This document shows positions 16,978-25,752 of a stretch of 49,461 bases of DNA, one piece after another; within the stretch, counting starts at the first letter, position 1, and each line of letters starts with the position of its first letter. The stretch covers positions 1 to 49,461 of the forward strand of contig NZ_FNPB01000019.1 of NCBI RefSeq assembly GCF_900107195.1, written 5' to 3'. The notes beneath the pieces are model-generated. The model was not told where the DNA came from and did not search any database. It saw nothing but the letters and a program-made list of their open reading frames with translations. The translations under genes and the position numbers were made by a program. The stretch is from Halobellus clavatus (lineage in GTDB: Archaea; Halobacteriota; Halobacteria; Halobacteriales; Haloferacaceae).

Positions 16978-17313
16978 TCAGGAGCGGTCGTCACCGCGTC
17001 GCTCCGGAAGGTCGTACTCCTCCGGTGCGGGGACGTAGAGCGTGTCGATGGTGAATCCCAGCGCCAGCGGGAGACCCACCGAGGCACCCACGAGCGTCGT
17101 GGCACCGAGGTTCAACGAGGAGCCGATCGGGAAGACGCCGAAGAAGATCAGCGTCGTGATCAGCAGCGCGACGGGAATGAGCACGAACGAATAGATGACG
17201 TAGCCCCACTGCGTCTTCAGGCGGAGCCGGAAGAACCGTGTCAGTACCGCCGCCAGGAGGGTGTGAATCACGAGCACCGCCCCGAAGAGTACGAGTCCGA
17301 CGACCGAGACCAT
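16978..17313 (-). CDS. Small haloarchaeal membrane protein (three TM segments)
   Basis: A 111-residue protein with three hydrophobic segments (VVGLVLFGAVLVIHTLLAAV; GYVIYSFVLIPVALLITTLI; LVGASVGLPLALGFTI), followed by a charged cytosolic tail PEEYDLPERRGDDRS. The FRLRLKTQWGYVIYS loop and the overall pattern look like a conserved haloarchaeal family of unknown function. The start at 17313 (MVSVVGLV) is preferred because the longer frame adds an Arg-rich shadow. It is convergent with tmk. Confidence 0.7.
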   Translation of the reverse strand: MVSVVGLVLFGAVLVIHTLLAAVLTRFFRLRLKTQWGYVIYSFVLIPVALLITTLIFFGVFPIGSSLNLGATTLVGASVGLPLALGFTIDTLYVPAPEEYDLPERRGDDRS

Positions 17314-17532
17314 ACCCGACCTTGGGTCGCCGCGGTCTTTACGCGTTCGGGTCCGGGACGTGACTCCACTCGCCGTTGGCTCTCGTCGGTCGGCAGTCCG
17401 TCGATCGGACAACGGAGAACGGGCAGGACTGTTCGGTGCATAGCGAGGATCGGGGACCGACACTCGGTTCGAAACTACCGGTGTCGCCGGAGCAGGGGCG
17501 CTTTTATCACGCGCCCTGTCGCATCCGAACGT

Positions 17533-17895
17533 ATGGAATTACTCCACGTGGCTCTCGACGTGACAGATATGGAGACAGCGGTGGATTTCTACACCGAACT
17601 GCTCGGTCTGGAGGTGACAAGAGAGGCCGAACTGGAGGGCCAGCAGATGGTGTGGGTCGGCAGCGACGACGGGGGCGAACTCCAACTGCTCGAGACCGAC
17701 GACCACGACGAACCCGCCGGGATCGATCACCTCGCGATCACGACTGACGACCTCGACGCCACGATCAAGGCGGCCATCGAGGAGTGGGACAGCAGTGTCC
17801 TGATGGAACCGCAGACCGTCGGAGACGGGGCGCGTCTGGCTTTCATCTCCGACCCAGAGGGATACAGCGTCGAACTCATCCAGGAAGCACCTTAG
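17533..17895 (+). CDS. VOC (glyoxalase/dioxygenase superfamily) protein
   Basis: A 120-residue single VOC module. Candidate metal ligands in the usual positions are H5, E49, H66 and E114, as in glyoxalase I. The pattern LHVALDVTDMETAVDFYTELLG and DPEGYSVELIQ is typical. It probably works as a dimer on a small hydrophobic or thiol adduct; the real substrate is not deducible. TTTTATC at 17502-17508 is at leaderless distance from the ATG at 17533, so the long upstream extension is rejected. After the stop there is an imperfect 22-bp direct repeat (about 17895-17943) without coding signal. Confidence 0.85.
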   Translation: MELLHVALDVTDMETAVDFYTELLGLEVTREAELEGQQMVWVGSDDGGELQLLETDDHDEPAGIDHLAITTDDLDATIKAAIEEWDSSVLMEPQTVGDGARLAFISDPEGYSVELIQEAP

Positions 17896-18007
17896 CGGAC
17901 GCCGGGTCCGTTGATCCTGGCGGACGCCGAGTCCGTCGATCAGTTACAGCCGCGCTGTCGTCCGGCGATCAGGCACACCTGAGAGAGCGACCGCCCAGCG
18001 ACCCCGC

Positions 18008-18238
18008 TCAGTCCATTGCGATGTACGTCGTGGTGTCGGTGACGCCGCTGAGTGCCTGGATCTGCGTCGAGGAGACGTCGAGCAGGTCGTAAACGGCGTC
18101 GGCGTCGGTTTCGACGATGGCGTCGTATCCGCCCGCGACGACGTGTGCCTCTCTCACCGCCGCGAGGTCCCGGACCGCCTCGACGACACGGTCGGCCTCG
18201 CCGGAATCCGTCTGTACCATCACGAAGGCTCGTACCAT
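18008..18238 (-). CDS. Stand-alone Lrp/AsnC ligand-binding (RAM) domain protein
   Basis: A 76-residue protein made only of the Lrp/AsnC effector-binding domain: MVRAFVMVQTDSGEADRV, HVVAGGYDAIVETDA and SGVTDTTTYIAMD. The DNA-binding helix-turn-helix is absent, so it is probably a small-molecule sensor or oligomerisation module rather than a direct repressor. It is divergent from the TrkA-type gene at 18397; a very similar RAM protein follows that gene. The start at 18238 is chosen because upstream residues are non-homologous and basic. Confidence 0.85.
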   Translation of the reverse strand: MVRAFVMVQTDSGEADRVVEAVRDLAAVREAHVVAGGYDAIVETDADAVYDLLDVSSTQIQALSGVTDTTTYIAMD

Positions 18239-18396
18239 ACACCGTGGTATGACGTACCGTGACAAATGAGTTGCGGGAGTGACGCCCGGATCTCGTCCCG
18301 CCGGCCGTCCGTCGATTCCGGGACGGCGGCCGCGCCGTGGACAGCCGTCCACCGATCGGAGAAACATTATTCAGGTCCCGGGATGAAGGGTCACGT

Positions 18397-19092
18397 ATGC
18401 GGTTCGTTATCATTGGTGCAGGTCGTGTCGGGCTTCGGACCGCTCGGGTCCTGCGGGAGGAGGGACACGAGATCACGATCGTCGAGCGGGACCGCGACAG
18501 GGTCGAACGCGCCCGCGAATCCGGATTCGAGGTCGTCCACGGCGACGGCTCCCGCGAGGCGGTCCTCGCGGAGGCCGGCATCGAGGACGCGGACGGCCTG
18601 GGCGGCCTCACAGGCGATCTGAACGTCAACTTCGCGGCGTGTTCGATCGCCAAACACCACCGGACGTGGACTGTCCTGCGCGTCGATCAGGAGCACCGGG
18701 AAGAAGTCTATCAACAGTACGCCGACGAGGTCGACGAGGTGGTCTATCCCGAGCGGATCGGCGCGCTCGGCGCGAAGAACGCACTGCTCGGCGGATCGAT
18801 CCGCGCCATCGCGGACGTCGCACAGAGCCTCCAGGTGGTGCTGATGACCGTCACCGAATCGTCGCCGATGCAGGGCTACACCATCGAGGAAGTCGCGCTC
18901 CCGGCCAGCGCTCGGATCCTCGCCTTCGGGAAGGCGGACGAACCGATGGGGCTCCCACTCGAGGACGACTCGCTCGAGATCGGTGATCGGGTCGCGGTGC
19001 TGGCGGAATTCGACGTCCTCGAGGAGGTCCGCCAGCTCATCGTCGGCGAGACGCTCGCACCCGAACCGGAGACTGGGGAGGGGGCGGCCTGA
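18397..19092 (+). CDS. trkA: TrkA-type potassium uptake regulatory protein
   Basis: A 231-residue cytosolic RCK protein that gates Trk/Ktr-type K+ channels. The N-terminal Rossmann domain binds NAD(H)/ATP (GAGRVG at residues 7-12, then VERDRDRV at the second strand). A C-terminal TrkA_C domain follows (about 140-220, GYTIEEVALPASARILAFG). No membrane channel subunit is nearby. The ATG at 18397 has ACATTATT about 27 nt upstream. The stop overlaps the next gene as TGATG, so the two are translationally coupled. Confidence 0.9.
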   Translation: MRFVIIGAGRVGLRTARVLREEGHEITIVERDRDRVERARESGFEVVHGDGSREAVLAEAGIEDADGLGGLTGDLNVNFAACSIAKHHRTWTVLRVDQEHREEVYQQYADEVDEVVYPERIGALGAKNALLGGSIRAIADVAQSLQVVLMTVTESSPMQGYTIEEVALPASARILAFGKADEPMGLPLEDDSLEIGDRVAVLAEFDVLEEVRQLIVGETLAPEPETGEGAA

Positions 19093-19322
19093 TGCCGACC
19101 GCCTACGTGCTCGTCACCGCCTCCAGCGGCGACGTCGATCGACTGAAGCCCGCGATCGAGGCGGCCGACGAGGTAGTCGAGCACGTGAGCGTCGTCGCGG
19201 GCGACGTCGACTACGTCGTGAAGACCCAAATCGACGATCCCGCGGAACTCAAGACAGTCGCGACCACGGTACACGAACTCGACGGCATCGAGAACACGCA
19301 GACCTACATCGCGAAGGACTGA
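19092..19322 (+). CDS. Stand-alone Lrp/AsnC ligand-binding (RAM) domain protein
   Basis: A 76-residue RAM-only protein (MPTAYVLVTASSGDVDRL, VVAGDVDYVVKTQIDD, DGIENTQTYIAKD), the same size as the protein at 18008 and clearly its paralogue. It lacks a helix-turn-helix. Its ATG overlaps the trkA stop (TGATG), so it is made together with the TrkA-type protein. That suggests a ligand-sensing partner for K+ transport control; the ligand is unknown. Confidence 0.87.
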   Translation: MPTAYVLVTASSGDVDRLKPAIEAADEVVEHVSVVAGDVDYVVKTQIDDPAELKTVATTVHELDGIENTQTYIAKD

Positions 19323-19335
19323 GGCCAGCGCCGGT

Positions 19336-19848
19336 TCACAGCGGCGTGCCGCCCTGCGTCCCGCCACCGGCGTCTGCGGCGCGCTGGATCAGGTGAGTGA
19401 CTGGTTCGGTGTAGTCGTAGCCGGGGATGACGCCTTCGACGTAGGTCCCCTCGACGTACTCGACGATCGCGACCGCGTTGTCGGCGGCCCGACCGGGATC
19501 GATGTCGACGAGTTCGACCTCGACAGTCGCCTCGTCGCCGTCGCGTTCGACGGCCACCGCGACGTCGTCGGTCCCGCGCAACACGCCGTCGACGTCGTCG
19601 ACGCGGAGTGAGAAGGTGTCGAACCAGCCGTCTTCGACGACCGGTGCGACGTGATCCGCCGTCACGGCGTCGAGCATCGGCACCTGGACCGTGACGTCGA
19701 AGACGGCGGCCCCGTCGGCACCGTCGACAGTCACGTCGGCGTCGAAGACCGTCGTCGTCACCGCATATCGGCCCTCCGAGCGAGACTCGAACGAATCGTG
19801 CATCTCCGCGGCGCGTCGCGCCCGTTCGGCGGCGTCACTCTCAGTCAT
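19336..19848 (-). CDS. Conserved haloarchaeal protein (DUF5813-like)
   Basis: A 170-residue acidic soluble protein (MTESDAAERARRAAEMHDSF ... AVTTTVFDADVTVDGADG ... GYDYTEPVTHLIQRA). The pattern fits the haloarchaeal family I know as DUF5813, of unknown function; the number is from memory. The start at 19848 is preferred over the codon at 19875. It is convergent with the RAM protein, with only 13 nt between stops. Confidence 0.75.
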   Translation of the reverse strand: MTESDAAERARRAAEMHDSFESRSEGRYAVTTTVFDADVTVDGADGAAVFDVTVQVPMLDAVTADHVAPVVEDGWFDTFSLRVDDVDGVLRGTDDVAVAVERDGDEATVEVELVDIDPGRAADNAVAIVEYVEGTYVEGVIPGYDYTEPVTHLIQRAADAGGGTQGGTPL

Positions 19849-20180
19849 TGGCGAGTGAAGGACCTCAGCGTCCAAAAGCGTCTCGCGTCGGCCCGGAGAG
19901 GGGGCAAGCTGTTAGTGTCCGAACACTCGTTTCCGAGTGCGGCACGCTTAAGTGGCTACCACGTGATCGGCCAAGTGACGCTTCGTCTGGAGGGCCGAAG
20001 CGTCAGCGGGGACCAATTCAGGGCGGCAGCGGCCGTCCGGGCTGTTCCCGGACGGCTGCTACCTTTTCCACGAACTCGCGCGTCGGAGTGACGACTGTGG
20101 CGAACGAGGGGTCTCGCTGTCGAGCGGGAGTTCGGTCCCGATTCGAGCGATTCAAGTACTCACCCGGACACCTACTCCGT

Positions 20181-20558
20181 ATGCAGGACCAAGGACGCTC
20201 CAAGCGGAAGCGGACCGGCGGTCGACGCCGACGCTCGCACAAGAAGACCCGCCACCAACTCGGTCGACAGCCCGCCGAGACGACGGTCGGCGAACCGCGG
20301 TTCCAGATCGTCGACTCCCGCGGCGACGACCGGAAAGTCCGCGCGCTCTCGACGAACGTCGCGCAGGTCGCTATCGACGGCGAGGTAACCGAAGCGGAGA
20401 TCGAGAACGTGGTCGAGAACCCCGCGAACGTCAACTACGTCCGCCGGAACATCATCACGAAGGGCGCCATCATCGAGACCACCGAAGGCGAGGCCCGCGT
20501 GACGTCCCGCCCGGGGCAGACCGGACAGGTCAACGCCGTGCTCGTTGACGACGAGTAA
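20181..20558 (+). CDS. rps8e: 30S ribosomal protein S8e
   Basis: A 125-residue small-subunit ribosomal protein of archaeal/eukaryotic type. The basic N terminus (RSKRKRTGGRRRRSHKKTRH) binds rRNA, followed by the S8e beta domain (FQIVDSRGDDRKVRALS ... VNYVRRNIITKGAIIET ... SRPGQTGQVNAVL). Full family length. A TTCAAGTAC box at leaderless distance supports the ATG at 20181 against longer upstream frames. It is convergent with the AbrB-PhoU gene. Confidence 0.95.
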   Translation: MQDQGRSKRKRTGGRRRRSHKKTRHQLGRQPAETTVGEPRFQIVDSRGDDRKVRALSTNVAQVAIDGEVTEAEIENVVENPANVNYVRRNIITKGAIIETTEGEARVTSRPGQTGQVNAVLVDDE

Positions 20559-20570
20559 CGACCGCTCTCC

Positions 20571-20587
20571 CGTTTCTCTTCGTTTTC
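20571..20587 (+). terminator. Pyrimidine/T-rich terminator after rps8e
   Basis: A run with TTTCTCTTCGTTTT starts about 12 nt after the rps8e stop. It matches the short T-tract terminators common in archaea and lies between two convergent genes. No stable stem is needed or seen. Confidence 0.4.
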
Positions 20588-20611
20588 AGCCGACGTCCAG
20601 TCGATGCTGCG

Positions 20612-21613
20612 CTACGGCGTCGGCGCGGCCTTCTGCAGCGCCGTCTCGGCGATGTTGCCGCCGTAATCCGCACTCCGGGAGACCGAGTCGACGATGAGTC
20701 CCAGCATTTGAGCGCGGGCGGGATCGAGGTCTCGAAGCAGTTCGTCGATCTGTCTGGCGCGTTCGTCGAGGAGCTGGACGGACTCGCGGGCGTCGTTCGC
20801 CAGGCGTGTCGACTCGTCGCCGTCCTCGGCGAGGAGCGCGTCCATCCCGTCGTCGATGATCGCTCGCGCCTCTTCGTGCAGTTCGTAGAGCGCGTCCACG
20901 ACCTCCTCCGGAACGGGCTTCTCGAGTTCCAGCGTCAGGTGTGCGATCTTCGTCGCGTGGTCGGCGACGCGTTCGAGTTGGCGGGCGGCGGACTGGTAAT
21001 CGAAGCACACCTCCCGGGGGAGACCGAGCTCTTCGGCGGCTTTCGGGGTTCGGAGCGTGGCCCGGAAGATGCGGGAGACGACCATCCACAGCCGGTCGAC
21101 GTCGTCGTCGCGCTGGATCACGTCGCGAGCCATATCGGTGTCGAGTTCCGCGAGGCCGTCCACGGCGTCCGAGAGCATCGAGAGCGAGATGAGCCGCATC
21201 CGACGGACGGCGGTGTGAATCGACAGTTCCGCGGAGTCCAACAGATCGCGGATGACCACACTGTCCCGTGTCTCCTCCAGCACTTCGAGGCCGACGAGGC
21301 TCTGGGTGGCCTCGCGGATGGTCCGCCGCTGGCTCGTGGTGATGCGCGAACTCTCGAGATTGATGATGTCGAATCCGCTGACGTACATCGTCATCACCGC
21401 GCGCGTGAGTTCGTCGCCCGCGAGGTCGGTCACGTCGAGAGTCCCCTCCGTGCGCTCTTCTTCGTTCGCGGGGGCGAGAAACAGCGAATCGCCCTCGGGG
21501 TAGAACTCCACGACGCTGCCGGCTGAGACGTCGTTTTCGGTCGCCCACTCTTTCGGAATCGAGACAGTGAACGTCGACCCGCCGGTGACCTGCACCTTCC
21601 GCGTTTCGACCAT
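20612..21613 (-). CDS. AbrB-PhoU fusion protein, probable phosphate-system regulator
   Basis: A 333-residue protein. The first about 50 residues form a SpoVT/AbrB-type swapped-hairpin DNA-binding domain (METRKVQVTGGSTFTVSIPKEW...). Two PhoU-like helical bundles follow, with metal-contact-like EEARAIIDDGM and the C-terminal ADYGGNIAETAL repeat pattern. PhoU proteins modulate the Pst transporter, and the AbrB domain makes this one a plausible direct transcriptional regulator. It is divergent from pstS across a 388-nt region with palindromes. TTTTATATT at 21644-21636 gives a leaderless start at 21613, so upstream ATGs are rejected. A separate PhoU is encoded after pstB. Confidence 0.88.
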   Translation of the reverse strand: MVETRKVQVTGGSTFTVSIPKEWATENDVSAGSVVEFYPEGDSLFLAPANEEERTEGTLDVTDLAGDELTRAVMTMYVSGFDIINLESSRITTSQRRTIREATQSLVGLEVLEETRDSVVIRDLLDSAELSIHTAVRRMRLISLSMLSDAVDGLAELDTDMARDVIQRDDDVDRLWMVVSRIFRATLRTPKAAEELGLPREVCFDYQSAARQLERVADHATKIAHLTLELEKPVPEEVVDALYELHEEARAIIDDGMDALLAEDGDESTRLANDARESVQLLDERARQIDELLRDLDPARAQMLGLIVDSVSRSADYGGNIAETALQKAAPTP

Positions 21614-21705
21614 AGGCGAGCCTTGTGAGGCGCAGAATATAAAATTGCCTATAGATATATAGTGACCGACTATCTCTCTATTCGACGGCGTGATCCGCCG
21701 ATCTA

Positions 21706-21732
21706 TGTGTGTGGTATTGAGTACCATACACA
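21706..21732. promoter_or_regulatory. Candidate operator: 11-bp inverted repeat
   Basis: TGTGTGTGGTA, spacer TTGAG, TACCATACACA: 10 of 11 arm positions pair. It lies about 60 nt upstream of the TATA box of the AbrB-PhoU gene and about 270 nt from pstS. An AbrB-type or other dimeric regulator could bind it. The function is inferred. Confidence 0.5.
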
Positions 21733-21929
21733 ATGGGATTCGATAGTCGAGCCGCACGGTTGTCGATATCGAACACGGGCGTTCAGTCCCAGAATTGGGC
21801 TATTACCCACCAGAGCCGTGGAATTAGTCGGTTTTTCCGACCGCAGGTGCGTCGGCCCTGTGACGAGATCCGGACTCGACACCGAATCGGCGGTGACCAG
21901 ATCGTCCGATCGTATTGAGAGATCAACCC

Positions 21930-21941
21930 ATACGTACGTAT
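21930..21941. promoter_or_regulatory. Perfect 12-bp palindrome ATACGTACGTAT upstream of pstS
   Basis: A perfect palindrome about 60-70 nt before the pstS ATG, directly followed by an AT-rich tract. Its position just upstream of the pstS core promoter suits an activator or repressor site. Only the symmetry and position support this. Confidence 0.45.
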
Positions 21942-22001
21942 ATTTTTTCTATATAGTTATATTAGTAGAGGTTTTACCTTCGATCTGGGTATGGAGAGGT
22001 G

Positions 22002-23069
22002 ATGACGCGCGACAGCAATCAGACTCGTAGGTTCTCACGCCGAAAATTTATCGCGGCTTCGGGTGGACTCGGCGTCGCCGGCCTGGCTGGCTGTACGCAA
22101 AGCAACACAGGGGGCGGTTCGACCGCGGAGTCGACCGACGGATCGTACGGCGGCTCCGGCGACAGCACCGACGACGGCTCCGATGGGGGGTCCGGATCGC
22201 TGTCGGGAGACATCAATATCGCGGGATCCTCGACCGTCTTCCCGCTGGCAACGGCGATGGCCGAGCGCTTCCAGTCCCAGCACGAAGGGGTCGACGTCAG
22301 TCTCCAGTCGACGGGATCCGGCGGCGGCTTCGCGAACTACTTCTGTTCGGGGCAGACGGATTTCAACAACGCGTCGCGACCGATTCAGCCCGAAGAGGAA
22401 GACCAGTGTGCGAACAACGACATCGAGCCCGTCGAAGTCAAGGTCGCGACCGACGCGCTGACGGTCATCGTGAACAACGACAACGACTGGATCGGTGAAG
22501 GTCTCACCGTCGAACAGCTCAGAGAGCTCTGGTCCGCCGAGTCGCAGCCCGAAACGTGGGCCGACGTGAACGCCGATTGGCCGGACGAACCCCTGGAACT
22601 GTACGGTCCCTCGGAGGCCTCCGGGACCTTCGATTACTTCATCGAGGCCATCCTCGGCGAAGAGGGTCCATCGCACCGGCAGGACTACTCGCCGACCGAG
22701 CAGGACCGGACGATCATTCAGGGCGTCAACGGCTCGGAGTACGCGATGGGGTACCTCGGCTTCGCGTACTACAGCGAGAACCAGGACACCGTGCAGGCGG
22801 TCCCCGTCGAGAACGACGAGGGCAACTACGTCGAACCGTCCCTCGACACCGCGCTCTCCGGAGAGTACAACCCGCTCTCGCGGCCGCTCTTCACCTACCC
22901 AAAAGTCTCGGCGCTGCAGGAGGACCACATCGCCGAGTTCGCGCGCTTCTGGCTCGAGAACTCTACCGACCGCGCGATCGTCGCCGACGAGGTCGGGTAC
23001 GTCCCGCTCAGCGACGAGGAACAGTCGACGATGCTGTCACGCCTCGAAGAAGCGGCCGGATCGAACTGA
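22002..23069 (+). CDS. pstS: Phosphate ABC transporter substrate-binding protein PstS
   Basis: A 355-residue lipoprotein that captures phosphate outside the membrane. It has a Tat signal (RRFSRRKFIAASGG, twin Arg) with lipobox LAGC near residue 30. A Ser/Gly/Asp-rich linker follows (about 35-70), then a PBP fold with GSSTVFPLATAMAERF, TGSGGGFANYF and GPSEASGTFDYF, the phosphate-contacting loops. A GTG immediately before the ATG at 22002 is an alternative start. It is the first gene of the pst operon, with a leaderless-type promoter at 21972. Confidence 0.95.
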   Translation: MTRDSNQTRRFSRRKFIAASGGLGVAGLAGCTQSNTGGGSTAESTDGSYGGSGDSTDDGSDGGSGSLSGDINIAGSSTVFPLATAMAERFQSQHEGVDVSLQSTGSGGGFANYFCSGQTDFNNASRPIQPEEEDQCANNDIEPVEVKVATDALTVIVNNDNDWIGEGLTVEQLRELWSAESQPETWADVNADWPDEPLELYGPSEASGTFDYFIEAILGEEGPSHRQDYSPTEQDRTIIQGVNGSEYAMGYLGFAYYSENQDTVQAVPVENDEGNYVEPSLDTALSGEYNPLSRPLFTYPKVSALQEDHIAEFARFWLENSTDRAIVADEVGYVPLSDEEQSTMLSRLEEAAGSN

Positions 23070-23130
23070 TGCGGACTGACCGCGACAGGTAACGAAGCGC
23101 TTTTTCATCCGCCCATAATCCCACCATACA

Positions 23131-24090
23131 ATGAGCACAGACGAGTTGGAGGCCGACCTCACACGGCAGACCGAGAATTCACCGCGAGAACTTCTGACTC
23201 GCACCTTCTTCTTCCTGTGTGCCGGCCTCTCGATCGTCACGACGATCAGTATCGTCGTCCTCCTGGTGACTGAGGCGGCGAAGTTCTTCACGATCACTGC
23301 GCCACTGATGGGCGTGACCGGGCCGACGGCCTCCATCGTCGACTTCCTCACCGGGACGACCTGGCAGATCAACAGCCAGGAGTTCGGCGTCCTCGCACTG
23401 GTGACGTCGACGCTGATGATCACGATCGGCTCGGCAGTCATCGCGATCCCGCTCGGCGTCGCGACGGCGATCTATCTCAGCGAGTACGCGAGCACGCAGG
23501 CGCGGTCGGTTCTCAAGCCCGCACTCGAAATCCTCGCGGGCGTCCCCACCGTCGTGTACGGGTTCTTCGCACTCATCTACATCACGCCGGCACTCGGCAC
23601 CGTCATCCCACAGATCGGGACGTTCAATATGCTGTCGGCGAGCATCGTCGTCGGCATTATGATCATCCCGATGGTCGCGTCGATTTCGGAGGACGCGATG
23701 TCGGCCGTCCCCGACGAACTCAGACAGGCCGGCTACGGGATGGGGGCGACGAAGTTCGACGTCGCCACGGGGGTCGTCGTCCCCGCGTCGCTGTCGGGCA
23801 TCTTCTCCTCGTTCATTCTCGCGCTCTCGCGGGCGATCGGTGAGACGATGGCGGTCACCATCGCCGCGGGATCGCGGGCGCAGTTCCTCAATCCCCTCAA
23901 CCCGGCCTCCTACCTCGAAGGCGCGCTGCCGATGACCGCCGCGATGGTGCAACTCCTCACCGGCGACATCACCGGCGGCGGCCTGGCGTACCGGAGTCTG
24001 TTCGCGATCGGGCTCGTCCTCTTCGTCATCACGCTCGTTATGAACATCATCAGCGACTTCGTGGCCCAGCGCTACCGGGAGGAGTACTGA
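23131..24090 (+). CDS. pstC: Phosphate ABC transporter permease PstC
   Basis: A 319-residue permease with about six TM segments. The BPD_transp_1 coupling loop is visible near residues 225-240 (LALSRAIGETMAVTIAAG). GVPTVVYGFFAL and ELRQAGYGMGATKFD are characteristic of PstC/PstA. It pairs with PstA to form the channel for inorganic phosphate. A 61-nt gap after pstS may hold a weak internal promoter (CTTTTTC about 30 nt upstream). The pstC stop is one base before the pstA ATG. Confidence 0.95.
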   Translation: MSTDELEADLTRQTENSPRELLTRTFFFLCAGLSIVTTISIVVLLVTEAAKFFTITAPLMGVTGPTASIVDFLTGTTWQINSQEFGVLALVTSTLMITIGSAVIAIPLGVATAIYLSEYASTQARSVLKPALEILAGVPTVVYGFFALIYITPALGTVIPQIGTFNMLSASIVVGIMIIPMVASISEDAMSAVPDELRQAGYGMGATKFDVATGVVVPASLSGIFSSFILALSRAIGETMAVTIAAGSRAQFLNPLNPASYLEGALPMTAAMVQLLTGDITGGGLAYRSLFAIGLVLFVITLVMNIISDFVAQRYREEY

Positions 24091-24091
24091 A

Positions 24092-25741
24092 ATGGCGACC
24101 GGGAGCTCTCAAATCGAAGACTTCGGGCAGGTCAGCCGCACTGTGGGAACGATCTTCCGCTATCTCATCCTGGCGGCGACGCTCTTCGGGATCGTCGTGC
24201 TCGCGGCGCTGCTCGTCTACGTCGCCAACGACGCGCTCCAGCCGGCGACCGCGGATCCGGGCTGGTATCTGACGTTCTTCCTGACGCTCGTGGCCCCGAC
24301 GGCCCTCGTCGGCTGGGCCGTTCACCGGCGAGGGCCCGCAGCGTTCACGTTCGGTAGCTTCCTCGTCGGCCTGCTCGTGGTCTCGCTGATGTTCAGCGGT
24401 GGCGTCGGTCTGCTCGTGGTCGACGTCGTGCCGCCGCTGGTCGGGTTCTCGTTCGCAATCGCCATTGCCGTCCCGACCGCGATCTCGGTGTTCCTCACCC
24501 GGTACTCCCACCGGATCGGGTTCACCTCTCGACTCTCCGCGACGGCGTTCGTCTTCTACCTCTCGCTGTTCGGCCTGCCGGGGCCGATCGGCAGCCCGAT
24601 CGGTGTGCCCCAGGTCGTGCCGAGCCTCGCCCGGGCCATCCAGTCGATTCCGGTGATCCCCGTCGACTGGATGATGGTCGGGACCGTGCTCGGGGGGATC
24701 GGGGGAGCCGTCGTGGGATCGTACGTCGCCGGCGTCCGCGACGCCCGGACGGGACTGGTCGCCGGCGGACTCGCCTTCGCGGCCACGCTCGTGAGCGCCG
24801 TCGTCGGGCCGTTTGTCGGCCTGAACCCGGTCCCCTCGACGGTCCTCACCGCCGTCACCGTGCTGCCGACAGCGACCTACGCCTGGCGCGGCGCGTTCAC
24901 CGAGGAGCGCCGTCCGGCGGGGCTCGGATTCGCCGCCGTCGTCGTCGGCGGCGCGCTCGTCGGGGCGGCCGCCACGTCGACGCTCGGCTTTGCCGGTCCG
25001 CAGTCGTGGGTCGACTGGCAGTTCCTCACCAGCGCACACAGCGGGTCCGCCGAAAACGCGGGGCTCTACCCCGCGATCGGCGGCTCGATCCTGTTGATGG
25101 CGACGGTCGCAGCCCTGTCGTTCCCCATCGGCGTCGGAGCGGCCGTGTATCTCGAGGAGTACGCGCCCGACAATCGGCTCACCCGGTTCGTCGACGTCAA
25201 CATCTCGAACCTCGCGGGCGTCCCGTCGGTCGTCTACGGCCTCCTCGGCCTGGGCGTCTTCGTGACGTATCTCGGGCAGGCCGCGGGGACCGTCATCGTC
25301 GGCGGCGCGACGCTGGCGCTGTTGATCCTGCCCATCGTGATCATCTCCTCGCGCGAGGCGATCCGCTCGGTCCCCTCGAATATGCGGCAGGCGTCCTACG
25401 GGATGGGAGCGACGCGCTGGCAGACGGTCAAGAACGTGATCCTCCCGGAGGCGTTCCCCGGCATCCTGACCGGCACCATCCTCGCGCTCGGCCGCGCGAT
25501 CGGCGAGACTGCACCGCTCATCATGATCGCCGCGCCGAACGTCGTCTTCAGCCTGCCGACGGCGCTCGAATCGAAAGTGAGCGCGATGCCGCTACAGGTG
25601 TACGCCTGGTCGAGTCTCTTCGCCAGCGAGGACTTCTACACGAAGGCGGTCCCCGCGGGCGTAGTGGTGCTGCTGGCGGTCCTGCTGGCGATGAACTCGA
25701 TCGCGATCGTCCTCCGGAACAGGTTTGAGCGAACGGGGTGA
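24092..25741 (+). CDS. pstA: Phosphate ABC transporter permease PstA, N-terminally extended
   Basis: A 549-residue permease, nearly twice the usual PstA length. Residues about 330-545 are the canonical PstA domain ([53 protein letters not shown]). The first about 300 residues add roughly six or seven extra hydrophobic segments (for example [19 protein letters not shown]) without a known motif, an extension seen in other haloarchaeal PstA proteins. It starts one base after the pstC stop, and its TGA overlaps an alternative GTG start of pstB. Confidence 0.93.
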   Translation: MATGSSQIEDFGQVSRTVGTIFRYLILAATLFGIVVLAALLVYVANDALQPATADPGWYLTFFLTLVAPTALVGWAVHRRGPAAFTFGSFLVGLLVVSLMFSGGVGLLVVDVVPPLVGFSFAIAIAVPTAISVFLTRYSHRIGFTSRLSATAFVFYLSLFGLPGPIGSPIGVPQVVPSLARAIQSIPVIPVDWMMVGTVLGGIGGAVVGSYVAGVRDARTGLVAGGLAFAATLVSAVVGPFVGLNPVPSTVLTAVTVLPTATYAWRGAFTEERRPAGLGFAAVVVGGALVGAAATSTLGFAGPQSWVDWQFLTSAHSGSAENAGLYPAIGGSILLMATVAALSFPIGVGAAVYLEEYAPDNRLTRFVDVNISNLAGVPSVVYGLLGLGVFVTYLGQAAGTVIVGGATLALLILPIVIISSREAIRSVPSNMRQASYGMGATRWQTVKNVILPEAFPGILTGTILALGRAIGETAPLIMIAAPNVVFSLPTALESKVSAMPLQVYAWSSLFASEDFYTKAVPAGVVVLLAVLLAMNSIAIVLRNRFERTG

Positions 25742-25752
25742 TCTCTATACCA

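Larger units (their letters stand above)
21614..22001. promoter_or_regulatory. Divergent promoter region between AbrB-PhoU gene and pst operon
   Basis: A 388-nt gene-free region, AT-richer than its surroundings. It holds the minus-strand TATA TTTTATATT (21644-21636), an 11-bp inverted repeat (21706-21732), a perfect 12-bp palindrome (21930-21941) in front of a T/A-rich tract, and TTTTACC (21972-21978), about 25 nt before the pstS ATG. The layout fits a phosphate-responsive divergent control region. No small gene is evident. Confidence 0.6.
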
